A stretch of 64,000 nucleotides of DNA from Diplolepis rosae. Its lineage: Eukaryota; Arthropoda; Insecta; Hymenoptera; Diplolepididae. Position 1 is the first letter of the stretch; each line of letters starts with the position of its first letter. The DNA lies in NCBI GenBank assembly GCA_030998225.1, contig JAPYXD010000745.1, positions 868,001 through 932,000 of the forward strand, in the 5' to 3' direction. The position numbers and the translations under genes are program-made. Below, piece after piece: positions 35,340 through 51,060 of the stretch. The notes beneath the pieces are model-generated. The model was not told where the DNA came from. It did not search any database and worked only from the letters and a program-made list of their open reading frames with translations.

Positions 35340-38300
35340 CTGGTGCTTAAAAAACATCTTCCTCAGGGAACTTAATCCAAGAACTTAAACTAAGGATACC
35401 TGGATTGTATTTTAGAGATCCCGTCATTTTGAAAATTATATTTAGAAGTCCAAGTTCCTGAAATACATCTTCCAAAGGGAACTTAAGCTGAGAACTGAAA
35501 TTAAGGATAGCTGGATTATATTTTAGACATACCGTCATTTTGAAAATTATATCTAGTAGTCCAGGTGCTTTAAAACCATCTTACTCAGGGATCTTAAGCT
35601 GAGAATTAAAATTAAGTATACCCGGATTATATTTTAGAGATCCCGTCATTTTGAAAATTATATCTAGTAGTCCAAGTGCCTAAAATACATTTTCCTCAGA
35701 GAACTTAAGCTGAGAATTAAAAATTAGGAGACCTGGATTATATTTTAGAGATCCCGTCATTTTAAAAATTATTTTTAGTAGTCTAAGTGCCTAAAATACA
35801 TCTTCCTCAGAGAACTTAATCCAAGAACTTAAACTAAGGATACCTGGATTGTGTTTTAGAGATCCCGACATTTTGAAAATTATATTTAGGAGTCCAAGTG
35901 CTTAAAAACCATATTACTCAGGGATCATAAGCTGAGAACTGAAAATAATATACCAAGTATATATTTTAGAGATCCAGTCATTTAGAAAACAATAGTTAGT
36001 GGTCCAGGTGCTTATAGAACATCTTCCTCAGGGAACTTAAGCTGAGAACTGAAATTAAGGATACCTGGATTATATTTTAGAAATCCCGTCATTTTGTAAA
36101 TTAAATCTAGTAGTCCAGGCGCTTAAAAACCATCTTCCTCAGGGAAATTAAGCTGAGAACTAAAAATTAAGATACCAAGTACATATTTTAGAGATCCCGT
36201 CATTTTAAATATTATATTTAGTAGTCCAAGTGCCTAAAATACATCTTCCTCAGAGAACTTAAGCTGAGAACTGAAATTAAGGATACCTGGATTATATTTT
36301 AGAGATCCCGTCATTTAAAAAATTATATTTAGTGGTCCAAGTGCATAAAATACATCTTCCTCAGGGAACTTAAGGTGAGAACTGAAATTAAGGATAGCTG
36401 GATTATATTTTAGAAATCCCGTCATTTTGTAAATTATATCTAGTAGTCCAGGCGCTTAAAAACCATCTTCCTCAGGGAAATTAAGCTGAGAACTAAAAAT
36501 TAAGATACCAAGTACATATTTTAGAGATCCCGTCATTTTAAATATTATATTTAGTAGTCCAAGTGCCTAAAATACATCTTCCTCATGGAACTTAAGCTGG
36601 GAACTGAAATTAAGGATACCAGGATTATATTTTAGAGATCCCGTCATTTTGAAAATTATATCTAGTAGTCCAGGTGCCTAAAATACATCTTCCTCAGGAA
36701 ACTTAAGCTGAGAACTGAAAATTAAGATACCTAGTACATATTTTAGAGATCCCGTCATTTTTATAATTATATATAGTAGGCCAGGTGATTGAAAACTATC
36801 TTTCTCAGGGAACTTAAGCTGAGAACTGAAAATAATATACCAAGTAAATATTTTAGAGATCCAGTCATTTAGAAAACGAAAGTTAGTGGTCCAGGTGCTT
36901 ATAGAACATCTTCCTCAGGGAACTTAAGCTGAGAACTGAAATTAAGGATACCTGGATTATATTTTAGAGATCCCGTGATGTTGAAAATTATATCTAGTCT
37001 TCCAGGTGCTTAAAAAACATCTTCCTCAGGGAACTTAAGCTGAGAACTGAAATTAAGGATACCTGCATTATATTTTAGAGATCCCGTCATTGTGAAAATT
37101 ATATTTAGTAGACCTGGTGCTTAAAAAACATCTTCCTCAGGGAACTTAATCTAAGAACTTAAACTAAGGATACCTGGATTGTATTTTAGAGATCCCGTCA
37201 TTCTGATAATTATATTTATAAGTCCATGTTCCTGAAATACATCTTCCAAAGGTAACTTAATCTGAGAACTGAAATTAAGGATAGCTGGATTATATTTTAG
37301 ACATCTCGTCATTTTCAAAATTATATCTAGTAGTCCAGGTGCTTAAAAACCATCTTACTCAGGGATCTTAATCTGAGAACTGAAATTAAGTATACCTGGA
37401 TTATATTTTAGAGATCCCGTCATTTTGAAAATTATATCTAGTAGTCCAAGTGCCTAAAATACATCTTCCTCAGAGAACTTAAGCTGAGAACTGAAAATTA
37501 AGATACCTAGTACATATTTTAGAGATCCCGTCATTTAAAAAATTATATTTAGTGGTCCAAGTGCCTAAAATATATCTTCCTCAGGGAACTTAAGGTGAGA
37601 ACTGAAATTAAGGATAGCTGGATTATGTTTTAGAAATCCCGTCATTTTGTAAATTATATCTAGTAGTCCAGGCGCTTAAAAACCATCTTCCTCAGGGAAA
37701 TTAAGCTGAGAACTAAAAATTAAGATACCAAGTACATATTTTAGAGATCCCGTCATTTTAAATATTATATTTAGTAGTCCAAGTGCCTAAAATACATCTT
37801 CCTCAGGGAACTTCAGCTGAGAACTGAAAATAAAGATACCTAGTACATATTTTAGAGATCCCGTCATTTTTATAATTATATATAGTAGGCCAGGTGATTG
37901 AAAACTATCTTTCTCAGGGAACTTAAGCTGAGAACTGAAAATAATATACCAAGTACATATTTTAGAGATCCCGTCATTTTGAAAACAATAGTTAGTGGTC
38001 CAGGTGCTTATAGAACATCTTCCTCAGGGAACTTAAGCTGAGAACTGAAATTAAGGATACCTGGATTATATTTTAGAGATCCCGTGATGTTGAAAATTAT
38101 ATGTAGTAGTCCAGGTGCTTTAAATATATCTTCCTCAGGGATATTAAGCTGAGAACTGAAATTTATTATACCAGGTTTATATTTTAGAGATCCCGTCATT
38201 TTGAAAATTATATCTAGTAGTCCAGGTGCTTAAAAACCATCATCCTCATGGAACTTTAGCTAAGAGCTGAAAATAAAGATACCTAGTTGATATTATAGAG

Positions 38301-41300
38301 ATCCAGTCATTTTGAAAACCATATTTAGTAGTCCAGGTGCTTTAAAAACATCTTTCTCAGGGAACTTAATTTAAGAACTTAAACTAAGGATACCCGGATT
38401 GTGTTATAGAGATCCCGACATTTTGAAAATTATATTTAGGAGTCCAAGTGCCTGAAATACATCTCCTGAAGGGAACTTAAGCTGAGAAATGAAATTAAGG
38501 ATAGATGGATTATATTTTAGATATCTCGTAGTTTTCAAAATTATATCTAGTAGTCCAGGTGCTTAAAAACCATCTTACTCAGGGATCTTAAGCTGAGAAC
38601 TGAAATTAAGGATAGCTGGATTATATTTTAGACATCCCGTCATTTTGAAAATTATATCTAGTAGTGCAGGTGCTTAAAAACCATCTTCCTTAGGAAATTT
38701 GAGCTAAGAGCTGAAAATTGATAAACCTAGTTGATATTATAGAGATCCCGTCATTTTGAAAATTATGTCTAGTCTTCCTGGTGCTTAAAAAACATCTTCC
38801 TCAGGGAACTTAATCCAAGAACTTAAACTAAGGATACCTGGATTGTATTTTAGAGATCCCGTCATTTTGAAAATTATATTTAGAAGTCCAAGTTCCTGAA
38901 ATACATCTTCCAAAGGGAACTTAAGCTGAGAACTGAAATTAAGGATAGCTGGATTATATTTTAGACATACCGTCATTTTGAAAATTATATCTAGTAGTCC
39001 AGGTGCTTTAAAACCATCTTACTCAGGGATCTTAAGCTGAGAATTGAAATTAAGTATACCCGGATTATATTTTAGAGATCCCGTCATTTTGAAAATTATA
39101 TCTAGTAGTCCAAGTGCCTAAAATACATCTTCCTCAGAGAACTTAAGCTGAGAACAGAAAATTAAGATACCTAGTACATATTTTAGAGATCCCGTCATTT
39201 AAAAAATTATATTTTGTGGTCCAAGTGCCTAAAATACATCTTCCAAAGGGAACTTAAGCTGAGAACTGAAATTAAGGATAGCTGGATTATATTTTAGACA
39301 CACCGTCATTTTGAAACTTATATCTAGTAGTCCAGGTGCTTTAAAAACATCTTTCTCAGGGAACTTAATCTCAGAACTGAAATTAAGGAAACCTGGATTA
39401 TATTTCAGAGATCCCGTCATTGTGAAAATTATATTTAGTAGACCTGGTGCTTAAAAAACATCTTCCTCAGGGAACTTAATCTAAGAACTTAAACTAAGGA
39501 TACCTGGATTGTATTTTAGAGATCCCGTCATTCTGATAATTATATTTATAAGTCCAAGTTCCTGAAATAAATCTTCCAAAGGTAACTTAAGCTGAGAACT
39601 GAAATTAAGGATAGCTGGATTATATTTTAGACATCTCGTCATTTTCAAAATTATATCTAGTAGTCCAGGTGCTTAAAAACCATCTTACTCAGGGATCTTA
39701 ATCTGAGAACTGAAATTAAGTATACCTGGATTATATTTTAGAGATCCCGTCATTTTGAAAATTATATCTAGTAGTCCAAGTGCCTAAAATACATCTTCCT
39801 CAGAGAACTTAAGCTGAGAACTGAAAATTAAGATACCTAGTACATATTTTAGAGATCCCGTCATTTAAAAAATTATATTTAGTGGTCCAAGTGCCTAAAA
39901 TATATCTTCCTCAGGGAACTTAAGGTGAGAACTGAAATTAAGGATAGCTGGATTATATTTTAGAAATCCCGTCATTTTGTAAATTATATCTAGTAGTCCA
40001 GGCGCTTAAAAACCATCTTCCTCAGGGAAATTAAGCTGAGAACTAAAAATTAAGATACCAAGTACATATTTTAGAGATCCCGTCATTTTAAATATTATAT
40101 TTAGTAGTCCAAGTGCCTAAAATACATCTTCCTCAGGGAACTTCAGCTGAGAACTGAAAATAAAGATACCTAGTACATATTTTAGAGATCCCGTCATTTT
40201 TATAATTATATATAGTAGGCCAGGTGATTGAAAACTATCTTTCTCAGGGAACTTAATCTGAGAACTGAAAATAATATACCAAGTACATATCTTAGAGATC
40301 CCGTCATTTTGAAAACAATCGTTAGTGGTCCAGGTGCTTATAGAACATCTTCCTCAGGGAACTTAAGTTGAGAACTGAAATTAAGGATACCTGGATTATA
40401 TTTTAGAGATCCCGTCATTTTGAAAATTACATCTAGTAGTCCAGGTGCTTGAAAAACATCTTCCTCAGGGAACTTAAGCTGAGAACTGAAATTTAAGATA
40501 CCTCGTTTATATTTTAGAGATCCCGTCATTGTTATAATTATATCTAGTAGTGCAGGTTCCTAAAAACCATCATCCACTCCAAACTTTATATAAGAGCTGA
40601 AAATAAATATAACTAGTTGATATTATAGAGATCCAGTCATTTTGAAAACCATATTTAGTAGTCCAGGTGCTTAAAAACATCTTCCTCAGGGAACTTAATT
40701 TAAGAACTTAAACTAAGGATACCCGGATTGTGTTATAGAGATCCCGACATTTTGAAAATTATATTTAGGAGTCCAAGTGCCTGAAATACATCTCCTGAAG
40801 GGAACTTAAGCTGAGAAATGAAATTAAGGATAGATGGATTATATTTTAGATATCTCGTAGTTTTCAAAATTATATCTAGTAGTCCAGGTGCTTAAAAACC
40901 ATATTACTCAGGGATCATAATCTGAGAACTGAAATTAAGGATACCTTGATTATATTTTAGAGATCCCGTCATTTTGAAAATTATATCTAGTAGTGCAGGT
41001 GCTTAAAAACCATCTTCCTTAGGAAATTTGAGCTAAGTGCTGAAAATTGAGAAACCTAGTTGATATTATAGAGATCCCGTCATTTTGAAAATTATATTTA
41101 CTAGTCCTGGTGCTTAAAAAACATCTTCCTCAGGGAACTTAATCCAAGAACTTAAACTAAGGATACCTGGATTGTATTTTAGAGATCCCGTCATTTTGAA
41201 AATTATATTTAGAAGTCCAAGTTCCTGAAATACATCTTCCAAAGGGAACTTAAGCTGAGAACTGAAATTAAGGATAGCTGGATTATATTTTAGACATACC

Positions 41301-44300
41301 GTCATTTTGAAAATTATATCTAGTAGTCCAGGTGCTTTAAAACCATCTTACTCAGGGATCTTAAGCTGAGAATTGAAATTAAGTATACCCGGATTATATT
41401 TTAGAGATCCCGTCATTTTGAAAATTATATCTAGTAGTCCAAGTGCCTAAAATACATCTTCCTCAGAGAACTTAAGCTGAGAACAGAAAATTAAGATACC
41501 TAGTACATATTTTAGAGATCCCGTCATTTAAAAAATTATATTTAGTAGTCCAAGTTCCTGAAATACATCTTCCAAAGGGAACTTAAGCTGAGAACTGAAA
41601 TTAAGGATAGCTGGATTATATTTTAGACATACCGTCATTTTGAAAATTATATCTAGTCGTCCAGTTGCTTTAAAAACATCTTTCTCAGGGAAATTAAGCT
41701 GAGAACTGAAATTAAGGATACCTGGATTATATTTTAGACATACCGTCATTTTGAAAATTATATCTAGTAGTCCAGGTGCTTTAAAACCATCTTCCTCAGG
41801 GATCTTAAGCTGAGAATTGAAATTTAGTATACCCGGATGATATTTTAGAGATCCCGTCATTTTAAATATTATATTTAGTAGTCCAAGTGCCTAAAATACA
41901 TCTTCCTCATGGAACTTAAACTGGGAACTGAAATTAAGGATACCTGGATTATATTTTAGAGATCCCGTCATTTAAAAAATTATATTTAGTGGTCCAAGTG
42001 CTTAAAATACATCTTCCTCAGGGAACTTAAGGTCAGAACTGAAATTAAGGATAGCTGGATTATATTTTAGAAATCCCGTCATTTTGTAAATTATATCTAG
42101 TAGTCCAGGCGCTTAAAAACCATCTTCCTCAGGGAAATTAAGCTGAGAACTAAAAATTAAGATACCAAGTACATATTTTAGAGATCCCGTCATTTTAAAT
42201 ATTATATTTAGTAGTCCAAGTGCCTAAAATACATCTTCCTCATGGAACTTAAGCTGAGAACTGAAATTAATGATACCTGGATTATATTTTAGAGATCCCG
42301 TCATTTTGAAAATTATATCTAGTAGTCCAGGTGCCTAAAATACATCTTCCTCAGGAAACTTAAGCTGAGAACTGAAAATTAAGATACCTAGTACATATTT
42401 TAGAGATCCCGTCATTTTTATAATTATATATAGTAGGCCAGGTGATTGAAAACTATCTTTCTCAGGGAACTTAAGCTGAGAACTGAAAATAATATACCAA
42501 GTACATATTTTAGAGATCCCGTCATTTTGAAAACAATCGTTAGTGGTCCAGGTGCTTATAGAACATCTTCCTCAGGGAACTTTAGCTAAGAACTGAAATT
42601 AAGGATACCTGGATTATATTTTAGAGATCCCGTGATGTTGAAAATTATATCTAGTCGTCCAGGTGCTTTAAAAACATCTTTCTCAGGGAACTTAAGCTGA
42701 GAACTGTAATTAAGGATACCTGGATTATATTTCAGAGATCCCGTCATTGTGAAAATTATATTTAGTAGTCCTGGTGCTTAAAAAACATCTTCCTCAGGGA
42801 ACTTAATCTAAGAACATAAACTAAGGATACCTGGAATGTATTTTAGAGATCCCGTCATTTTGAAAATTATATTTTGAAGTCCAAGTTCCTGAAATACATC
42901 TTCCAAAGGGAACTTAAGCTGAGAACTGAAATTAAGGATAGCTGGATTATATTTTAGACATACCGTCATTTTGAAAATTATATCTAGTAGTGCAGGTGCT
43001 TAAAAACCATCTTCCTCAGGTAATTTGAGCTAAGAGCTGAAAATTGAGAAACCTAGTTGATATTATAGAGATCCCGTCATTTTGAAAACCATATTTAGTA
43101 GTCCAGGTTCTTAAAAAACATCTTCCTCAGGGAACTTAATCTAAGAACTTAAACTAAGGATACCTGGATTGTGTTTTAGAGATCCCGTCATTTTGAAAAT
43201 TATATTTAGGAGTCCAAGTGCCCGAAATACATCTTCCAAAGGGAACTTAAGCTGAGAACTGAAATGAAGGATAGCTGGATTATATTTTAGAAATCTCGTC
43301 ATTTTCAAAATTATATCTAGTAGTCCAGGTGCTTAAAAACCATCTTACTCAGTGATCTTAAGCTGAGAACTGAAATTAAGTATACCTGGATTATATTTTA
43401 GAGATCCCGTCATTTTGAAAATTATATCTAGTAGTCAAAGTGCCTAAAATACATCTTCCTCAGGAAGTTAAGCTGATAAATGAAAATTAAGATACCTAGT
43501 ACATATTTTAGAGATCCCGTCATTTAAAAAATTATATCTAGTAGTCCAAGTGCCTAAAATACATCTTCCTCAGGAAACTTAAGCTGAGAACTGAAAATTA
43601 AGATACCTAGTACATATTTTAGAGATCCCGTCATTTAAAAAATTATATTTAGTGGTCCAAGTGCCTAAAATACATCTTCCTCAGGGAACTTAAGGTGAGA
43701 ACTGAAATTAAGGATAGCTGGATTATATTTTAGAAATCCCGTCATTTTGTAAATTATATCTAGTAGTCCAGGCGCTTAAAAACCATCTTCCTCAGGAAAT
43801 TTGAGCTAAGAGCTGAAAATTGAGAAACCTAGTTGATATTATAGAGATCCCGTCATTTTGAAAATTATATTTAGTCTTCCAGGTGCTTTAAAAACATCTT
43901 TCTCAGGGAACCTAAGCTGAAAACAGAAATTAAGGATACCTGGATTATATTTTAGAGATCCCGTCATTTTGAAAATTATATTTAGTAGTCCAAGTGCCTA
44001 AAATACATCTTCCTCAGAAAACTTTAGCTAAGAGCTGAAAATAAAGATACCTAGTTGATATTATAGAGATCCTGTCATTTTGAAAACCATATTTAGTAGT
44101 CCTGGTGCTTAAAAAACATCTTCCTCAGGGAACTTAATCCAAGAACTTAAACTAAGGATACCTGGATTGTATTTTAGAGATCCCGTCATTTTGAAAATTA
44201 TATTTAGAAGTCCAAGTTCCTGAAATACATCTTCCAAAGGGAACTTAAGCTGAGAACTGTAATTAAGGATAGCTGGATTATATTTTAGACATACCGTCAT

Positions 44301-44310
44301 TTTGAAAATT
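35340..44310. repeat. Higher-order repeat series of 21, 27 and 31 monomers
   Basis: A two-monomer cassette containing AACTTAATCCAAGAACTTAA and then AGAAGTCCAAGTTCCTGAAA recurs in nearly identical context with its left edge near 35347, 38785, 41114 and 44109. Steps are 3438, 2329 and 2995 bp, or 31, 21 and 27 monomers. Flanking monomers keep the same order over long stretches, so whole multi-monomer blocks were duplicated, with internal gains and losses of monomers between copies. Confidence 0.8.
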
Positions 44311-47300
44311 ATATCTAGTAGTCCAGGTGCTTTAAAACCATCTTACTCAGGGATCTTAAGCTGAGAATTAAAATTAAGTATACCCGGATTATATTTTAGA
44401 GATCCCGTCATTTTGAAAATTATATCTAGTAGTCCAAGTGCCTAAAATACATCTTCCTCAGAGAACTTAAGCTGAGAACTGAAAATTAAGATACCTAGTA
44501 CATATTTTAGAGATCCCGTCATTTTAAAAATTATATTTAGTAGTCCAAGTGCCTAAAATACATCTTCCTCAGAGAACTTAAGCTGAGAACTGAAAATTAA
44601 GATACCTAGTACATATTTTAGAGATCCCGTCATTTAAAAAATTATATTTAGTGGTCCAAGTGCCTAAAATATATCTTCCTCAGGGAACTTAAGGTGAGAA
44701 CTGAAATTAAGGATAGCTGGATTATATTTTAGAAATCCCGTCATTTTGTAAATTATATCTAGTAGTCCAGGCGCTTAAAAACCATCTTCCTCAGGGAAAT
44801 TAAGCTGAGAACTAAAAATTAAGATACCACGTACATATTTTAGAGATCCCGTCATTTTAAATATTATATTTAGTAGTCCAAGTGCCTAAAATACATCTTC
44901 CTCATGGAACTTAAACTGGGAACTGAAATTAAGGATACCTGGATTATATTTTAGAGATCCCGTCATTTAAAAAATTATATTTAGTGGTCCAAGTGCTTAA
45001 AATACATCTTCCTCAGGGAACTTAAGGTCAGAACTGAAATTAAGGATAGCTGGATTATATTTTAGAAATCCCGTCATTTTGTAAATTATATCTAGTAGTC
45101 CAGGCGCTTAAAAACCATCTTCCTCAGGGAAATTAAGCTGAGAACTAAAAATTAAGATACCAAGTACATATTTTAGAGATCCCGTCATTTTAAATATTAT
45201 ATTTAGTAGTCCAAGTGCCTAAAATACACCTTCCTCATGGAACTTAAGCTGGGAACTGAAATTAAGGATACCAGGATTATATTTTAGAGATCCCGTCATT
45301 TTGAAAATTATATCTAGTAGTCCAGGTGCCTAAAATACATCTTCCTCAGGAAACTTAAGCTGAGAACTGAAAATTAAGATACCTAGTACATATTTTAGAG
45401 ATCCCGTCATTTTTATAATTATATATAGTAGGCCAGGTGATTGAAAACTACCTTTCCCAGGGACCTTAAGCTGAGAACTGAAAATACTATACCAAGTACA
45501 TATTTTAGAGATCCCGTCATTTTGAAAACAATCGTTAGTGGTCCAGGTGCTTATAGAACATCTTCCTCAGGGAACTTAAGCTAAGAACTGAAATTAAGGA
45601 TACCTGGATTATATTTTAGAGATCCCGTGATGTTGAAAATTATATCTAGTAGTCCAGGTGCTTAAAAAACATCTTCCTCAGGGAACTTAAGCTGAGAACT
45701 GAAATTAAGGAAACCTGGATTATATTTCAGAGATCCCGTCATTGTGAAAATTATATTTAGTAGTCCTGGTGCTTAAAAAACATCTTCCGCAGGGAACTTA
45801 ATCTAAGAACTTAAACTAAGGATACCTGGATTGTATTTTAGAGATCCCGTCATTTTGAAAATTATATTTAGAAGTCCAAGTTCCTGAAATACATCTTCCA
45901 AAGGTAACTTAAGCTGAGAACTGAAATTAAGGATAGCTGGATTATATTTTAGACATACCGTCATTTTGAAAATTATATCTAGTAGTGCAGGTGCTTAAAA
46001 ACCATCTTCCTCAGGTAATTTGAGCTAAGAGCTGAAAATTGAGAAACCTAGTTGACATTATAGACATCCAGTCATTTTGAAAACCATATTTAGTAGTCCA
46101 GGTTCTTAAAAAACATCTTCCTCAGGGAACTTAATCTAAGAACTTAAACTAAGGATACCTGGATTGTGTTTTAGAGATCCCGTCATTTTGAAAATTATAT
46201 TTAGGAGTCCAAGTGCCCGAAATACATCTTCCAAAGGGAACTTCAGCTGAGAACTGAAATTGAGGAAACCTGGTTTATATTTTAGAAATCTCGTCATTTT
46301 CAAAATTATATCTTGTAGTCCAGGTGCTTAAAAACCATCTTACTCAGTGATCTTAAGCTGAGAACTGAAATTAAGTATACCTGGATTATATTTTAGAGAT
46401 CCCGTCATTTTGAAAATTATATCTAGTAGTCTAAGTGCCTAAAATACATCTTCCTCAGGAAGTTAAGCTGAGAACTGAAAATTAAGATACCTAGTACATA
46501 TTTTAGAGATCCCGTCATTTAAAAAATTATATCTAGTAGTCCAGGTGCTTGAAAACCATCTGCCTCTGGGAACGTAATCTGAGAACTGAAAATTAAGAGA
46601 CCTAGTTGATATTATAGATATCCCGTCATTTTGAAAATTATATTTAGTAGTCCAGGTGCTTAAAAAACATCTTCCTCAGGGAACTTAAGCTGACAACTGA
46701 AATTAAGGATACCTGGATTATATTTTAGAGATCCCGTCATTGTGAAAATTATATCTAGTAGTGCAGGTGCTTAAAAACCATCTGCATCAGGGAACGTAAT
46801 CTGAGAACTGAAAATTAAGATACCTACTTGATATTATAGAGATCCAGTCATATTGAAAACCATATTTACTAGTCCAAGTGCTTAAAAAACATCTTCCTCA
46901 GGGAACTTAATTTAAGAACTTAAACTAAGGATACCTGGATTGTGTTATAGAGATCCCGACATTTTGAAAATTATATTTAGGAGTCCAAGTGCCTGAAATA
47001 CATCTCCTGAAGGGAACTTTAGCTGAGAACTGAAATTAAGGATAGCTGGATTATATTTTAGATATCTCGTAGTTTTCAAAATTATATCTAGTAGTCCAGG
47101 TGCTTAAAAACCATCTTACTCAGGGAACTTAATCTGAGAACTGAAATTAAGGATACCAGGATTATATTTTAGAGATCCCGTCATTTTGAAAATTATATCT
47201 AGTAGTCCAGGTGCCTAAAATACATCTTCCTCAGAGAACTTAAGCTGAGAACTGAAAATTAAGATACCTAGTACATATTTTAGAGATCCCGTCATTTAAA

Positions 47301-50300
47301 AAATTATATTTAGTGGTCCAAGTGCCTAAAATATATCTTCCTCAGGGAACTTAAGGTGAGAACTGAAATTAAGGATAGCTGGATTATATTTTAGAAATCC
47401 CGTCATTTTGTAAATTATATCTAGTAGTCCAGGCGCTTAAAAACCATCTTCCTCAGGGAAATTAAGCTGAGAACTAAAAATTAAGATACCAAGTACTTAT
47501 TTTAGAGATCCCGTCATTTTAAATATTATATTTAGTAGTCCAAGTGCCTAAAATACATCTTCCTCATGGAACTTAAGATGGGAACTGAAATTAAGGATAC
47601 CTGGATTATATTTTAGAGATCCCGTCATTTAAAAAATTATATGTAGTGGTCCAAGTGCCTAAAATACATCTTCAACAGGGAACAAAAGGTTAGAACTGAA
47701 ATTAAGGATAGCTGGATTATATTTTAGAAATCCCGTCATTTTGTAAATTATATCTAGTAGTCCAGGTGCTTAGAAACCATCTTCCTCAGGGAAATTAAGC
47801 TGAGAACTAAAAATTAAGATACCAAGTACATTTTTTAGAGATCCCGTCATTTTAAATATTATATTTAGTAGTCCAAGTGACTAAAAGACATCCTCCTCAT
47901 GGAACTTAAGCTGGGAACTTAAATTAAGGCTCGCAGCTATTTATTTCAGAGATCCCGTCATTTTGAAAATTATGTCTAGTAGTCCAGGTGCCTAAAATAC
48001 ATCTTCCTCAGGAAACTTAAGCTGAGAAATGAAAATTAAGATACCTAGTACATATTTTAGAGATCCCGTCATTTTGATAATTATATATAGTAGGCCAGGT
48101 GATTGAAAACTATCTTTCTCAGGGAACTTAAGCTGAGAACTGAAAATAATATACCAAGTATATATTTTAGAGATCCCGTCATTTTGAAAACAATAGTTAG
48201 TGGTCCAGGTGCTTATAGAACATCTTCCTCAGGGAACTTAAGCTGAGAACTGAAATTAAGGATACCTGGATTATATTATATAGATCCCGTGATGTTGAAT
48301 ATTATATCTAGTAGTCCAGGTGCTTTAAAAACATCTTTCTCAGGGAACTTATGCTGAGAACTGAAATTAAGGATACCTGGATTATATTTTAGAGATCCCG
48401 TCATTGTGAAAATTATATCTAGTAGTGCAGGTGCTTAAAAACCATCTTCCTCAGGAAACTTTAGCTAAGAGCTGAAAATAAAGATACCTAGTTGATATTA
48501 TAGATATCCAGTCAATTTGAAAACCATATTTAGTAGTCCAGGTGCTTAAAAAACATCTTCCTCAGGGAACTTAATTTAAGAACTTAAACTAAGGATACCT
48601 GGATTGTGTTATAGAGATCCCGACATTTTGAAAATTATATTTAGGAGTCCAAGTGCCTGAAATACATCTCCTGAAGGGAACTTAAGCTGAGAACTGAAAT
48701 TAAGGATAGCTGGATTATATTTTAGATATCTCGTAGTTTTCAAAATTATATCTAGTAGTCCAGGTGCTTAAAAACCATATTACTCAGGGATCATAATCTG
48801 AGAACTGAAATTAAGGATACCTGGATTATATTTTAGAGATCCCGTCATTTTGAAAATTATATCTAGTAGTGCAGGTACTTAAAAACCATCTTCCTTAGGA
48901 AATTTGAGCTAAGTGCTGAAAATTAAGAAACCTAGTTGATATTATAGAGATCCCGTCATTTTGAAAATTATATTTAGTCTTCCAGGTGCTTTAAAAACAT
49001 CCTTCTCAGGGAACTTAAGATGAAAACAGAAATTAAGGATACCTGGATTATATTTGAGTGATCCCGTCATTTTGAAAATTATATTTAGTAGTCCACGTGC
49101 CTAAAATACATCTTCCTCAGAAAACTTTAGCTAAGAGCTGAAAATAAAGATACCTAGTTGATATTATAGAGATCCCGTCATTTTGAAAACCATATTTAGT
49201 AGTCCTGGTGCTTAAAAAACATCTTCCTCAGGGAACTTAATTTAAGAACTTAAACTAAGGATACCTGGATTGTGTTTTAGAGATCCCGACATTTTGAAAA
49301 TTATATTTAGGAGTCCAAGTGCCTGAAATACATCTCCTGAAGGGAACTTAAGCTGAGAACTGAAATTAAGGATAGCTGGATTATATTTTAGATATCTCGT
49401 AGTTTTCAAAATTATATCTAGTAGTCCAGGTGCTTAAAAACCATATTACTCAGGGATCATAATCTGAGAACTGAAATTAAGGATACCAGGATTATATTTT
49501 AGAGATCCCGTCATTTTGAAAATTATATCTAGTAGTCCAAGTGCCTAAAATACATCTTCCTCAGAGAACTTAAGCTGAGAACTGAAAATTAAGATACCTA
49601 GTACATATTTTAGAGATCCCGTCATTTTAAAAATTATATTTAGTAGTCCAAGTGCCTAAAATACATCTTCCTCAGAGAACTTAAGCTGAGAACTGAAAAT
49701 TAAGATACCTAGTACATATTTTAGAGATCCCGTCATTTAAAAAATTATATTTAGTGGTCCAAGTGCCTAAAATACATCTTCCTCAGGGAACTTAAGGTGA
49801 GAACTGAAATTAAGGATAGCTGGATTATATTTTAGAAATACCGTCATTTTGTAAATTATATCTAGTAGTCCAGGCGCTTAAAAACCATCTTCCTCAGGGA
49901 AATTAAGCTGAGAACTAAAAATTAAGATACCAAGTACATATTTTAGAGATCCCGTCATTTTAAATATTATATTTAGTAGTCCAAGTGCCTAAAATACATC
50001 TTCCTCATGGAACTTAAGCTGGGAACTGAAATTAAGGATACCAGGATTATATTTTAGAGATCCCGTCATTTAAAAAATTATATTTAGTGGTCCAAGTGCC
50101 TAAAATATATCTTCCTCAGGGAACTTAAGGTGAGAACTGAAATTAAGGATAGCTGGATTATATTTTAGAAATCCCGTCATTTTGTAAATTATATCTAGTA
50201 GTCCAGGCGCTTAAAAACCATCTTCCTCAGGGAAATTAAGCTGAGAACTAAAAATTAAGATACCTAGTACATATTTTAGAGATCCCGTCATTTAAAAAAT

Positions 50301-51060
50301 TATATTTAGTGGTCCAAGTGCCTAAAATATATCTTCCTCAGGGAACTTAAGCTGGGAACTGAAATTAAGGATACCAGGATTATATTTTAGAGATCCCGTC
50401 ATTTTGAAAATTATATCTAGTAGTCCAGGTGCCTAAAATACATCTTCCTCAGGAAACTTAAGCTGAGAACTGAAAATTAAGATACCTAGTACATATTTTA
50501 GAGATCCCGTCATTTTTATAATTATATATAGTAGGCCAGGTGATTGAAAACTATCTTTCTCAGGGAACTTAAGCTGAGAACTGAAAATAATATACCAAGT
50601 ACATATTTTAGAGATCCCGTCATTTTGAAAACAATCGTTAGTGGTCCAGGTGCTTATAGAACATCTTCCTCAGGAAACTTAAGCTGAGAACTGAAATTAA
50701 GGATAGCTGGATTATATTTTAGACATACCGTCATTTTGAAAATTATATCTAGTAGTCCAGGTGCTTTAAAACCATCTTACTCAGGGATCTTAAGCTGAGA
50801 ATTGAAATTAAGTATACCCGGATTATATTTTAGAGATCCCGTCATTTTGAAAATTATATCTAGTAGTCCAAGTGCCAAAAATACATCTTCCTCAGAGAAC
50901 TTAAGCTGAGAACAGAAAATTAAGATACCTAGTACATATTTTAGAGATCCCGTCATTTAAAAAATTATATTTAGTAGTCCAAGTGCCTAAAATACATTTT
51001 TCTCAGAGAACTTAAGCTGAGAACTGAAAATTAAGATACCTAGTTGATATTATAGAGATC

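Noticed and set aside
41528..41860. Many 60-110 codon antisense open frames with repeated KYNPGILNFSSQLKF peptides
   Set aside because: They follow the satellite period exactly, start and stop with changes of monomer class, and have no gene context. They result from a monomer length divisible by three.
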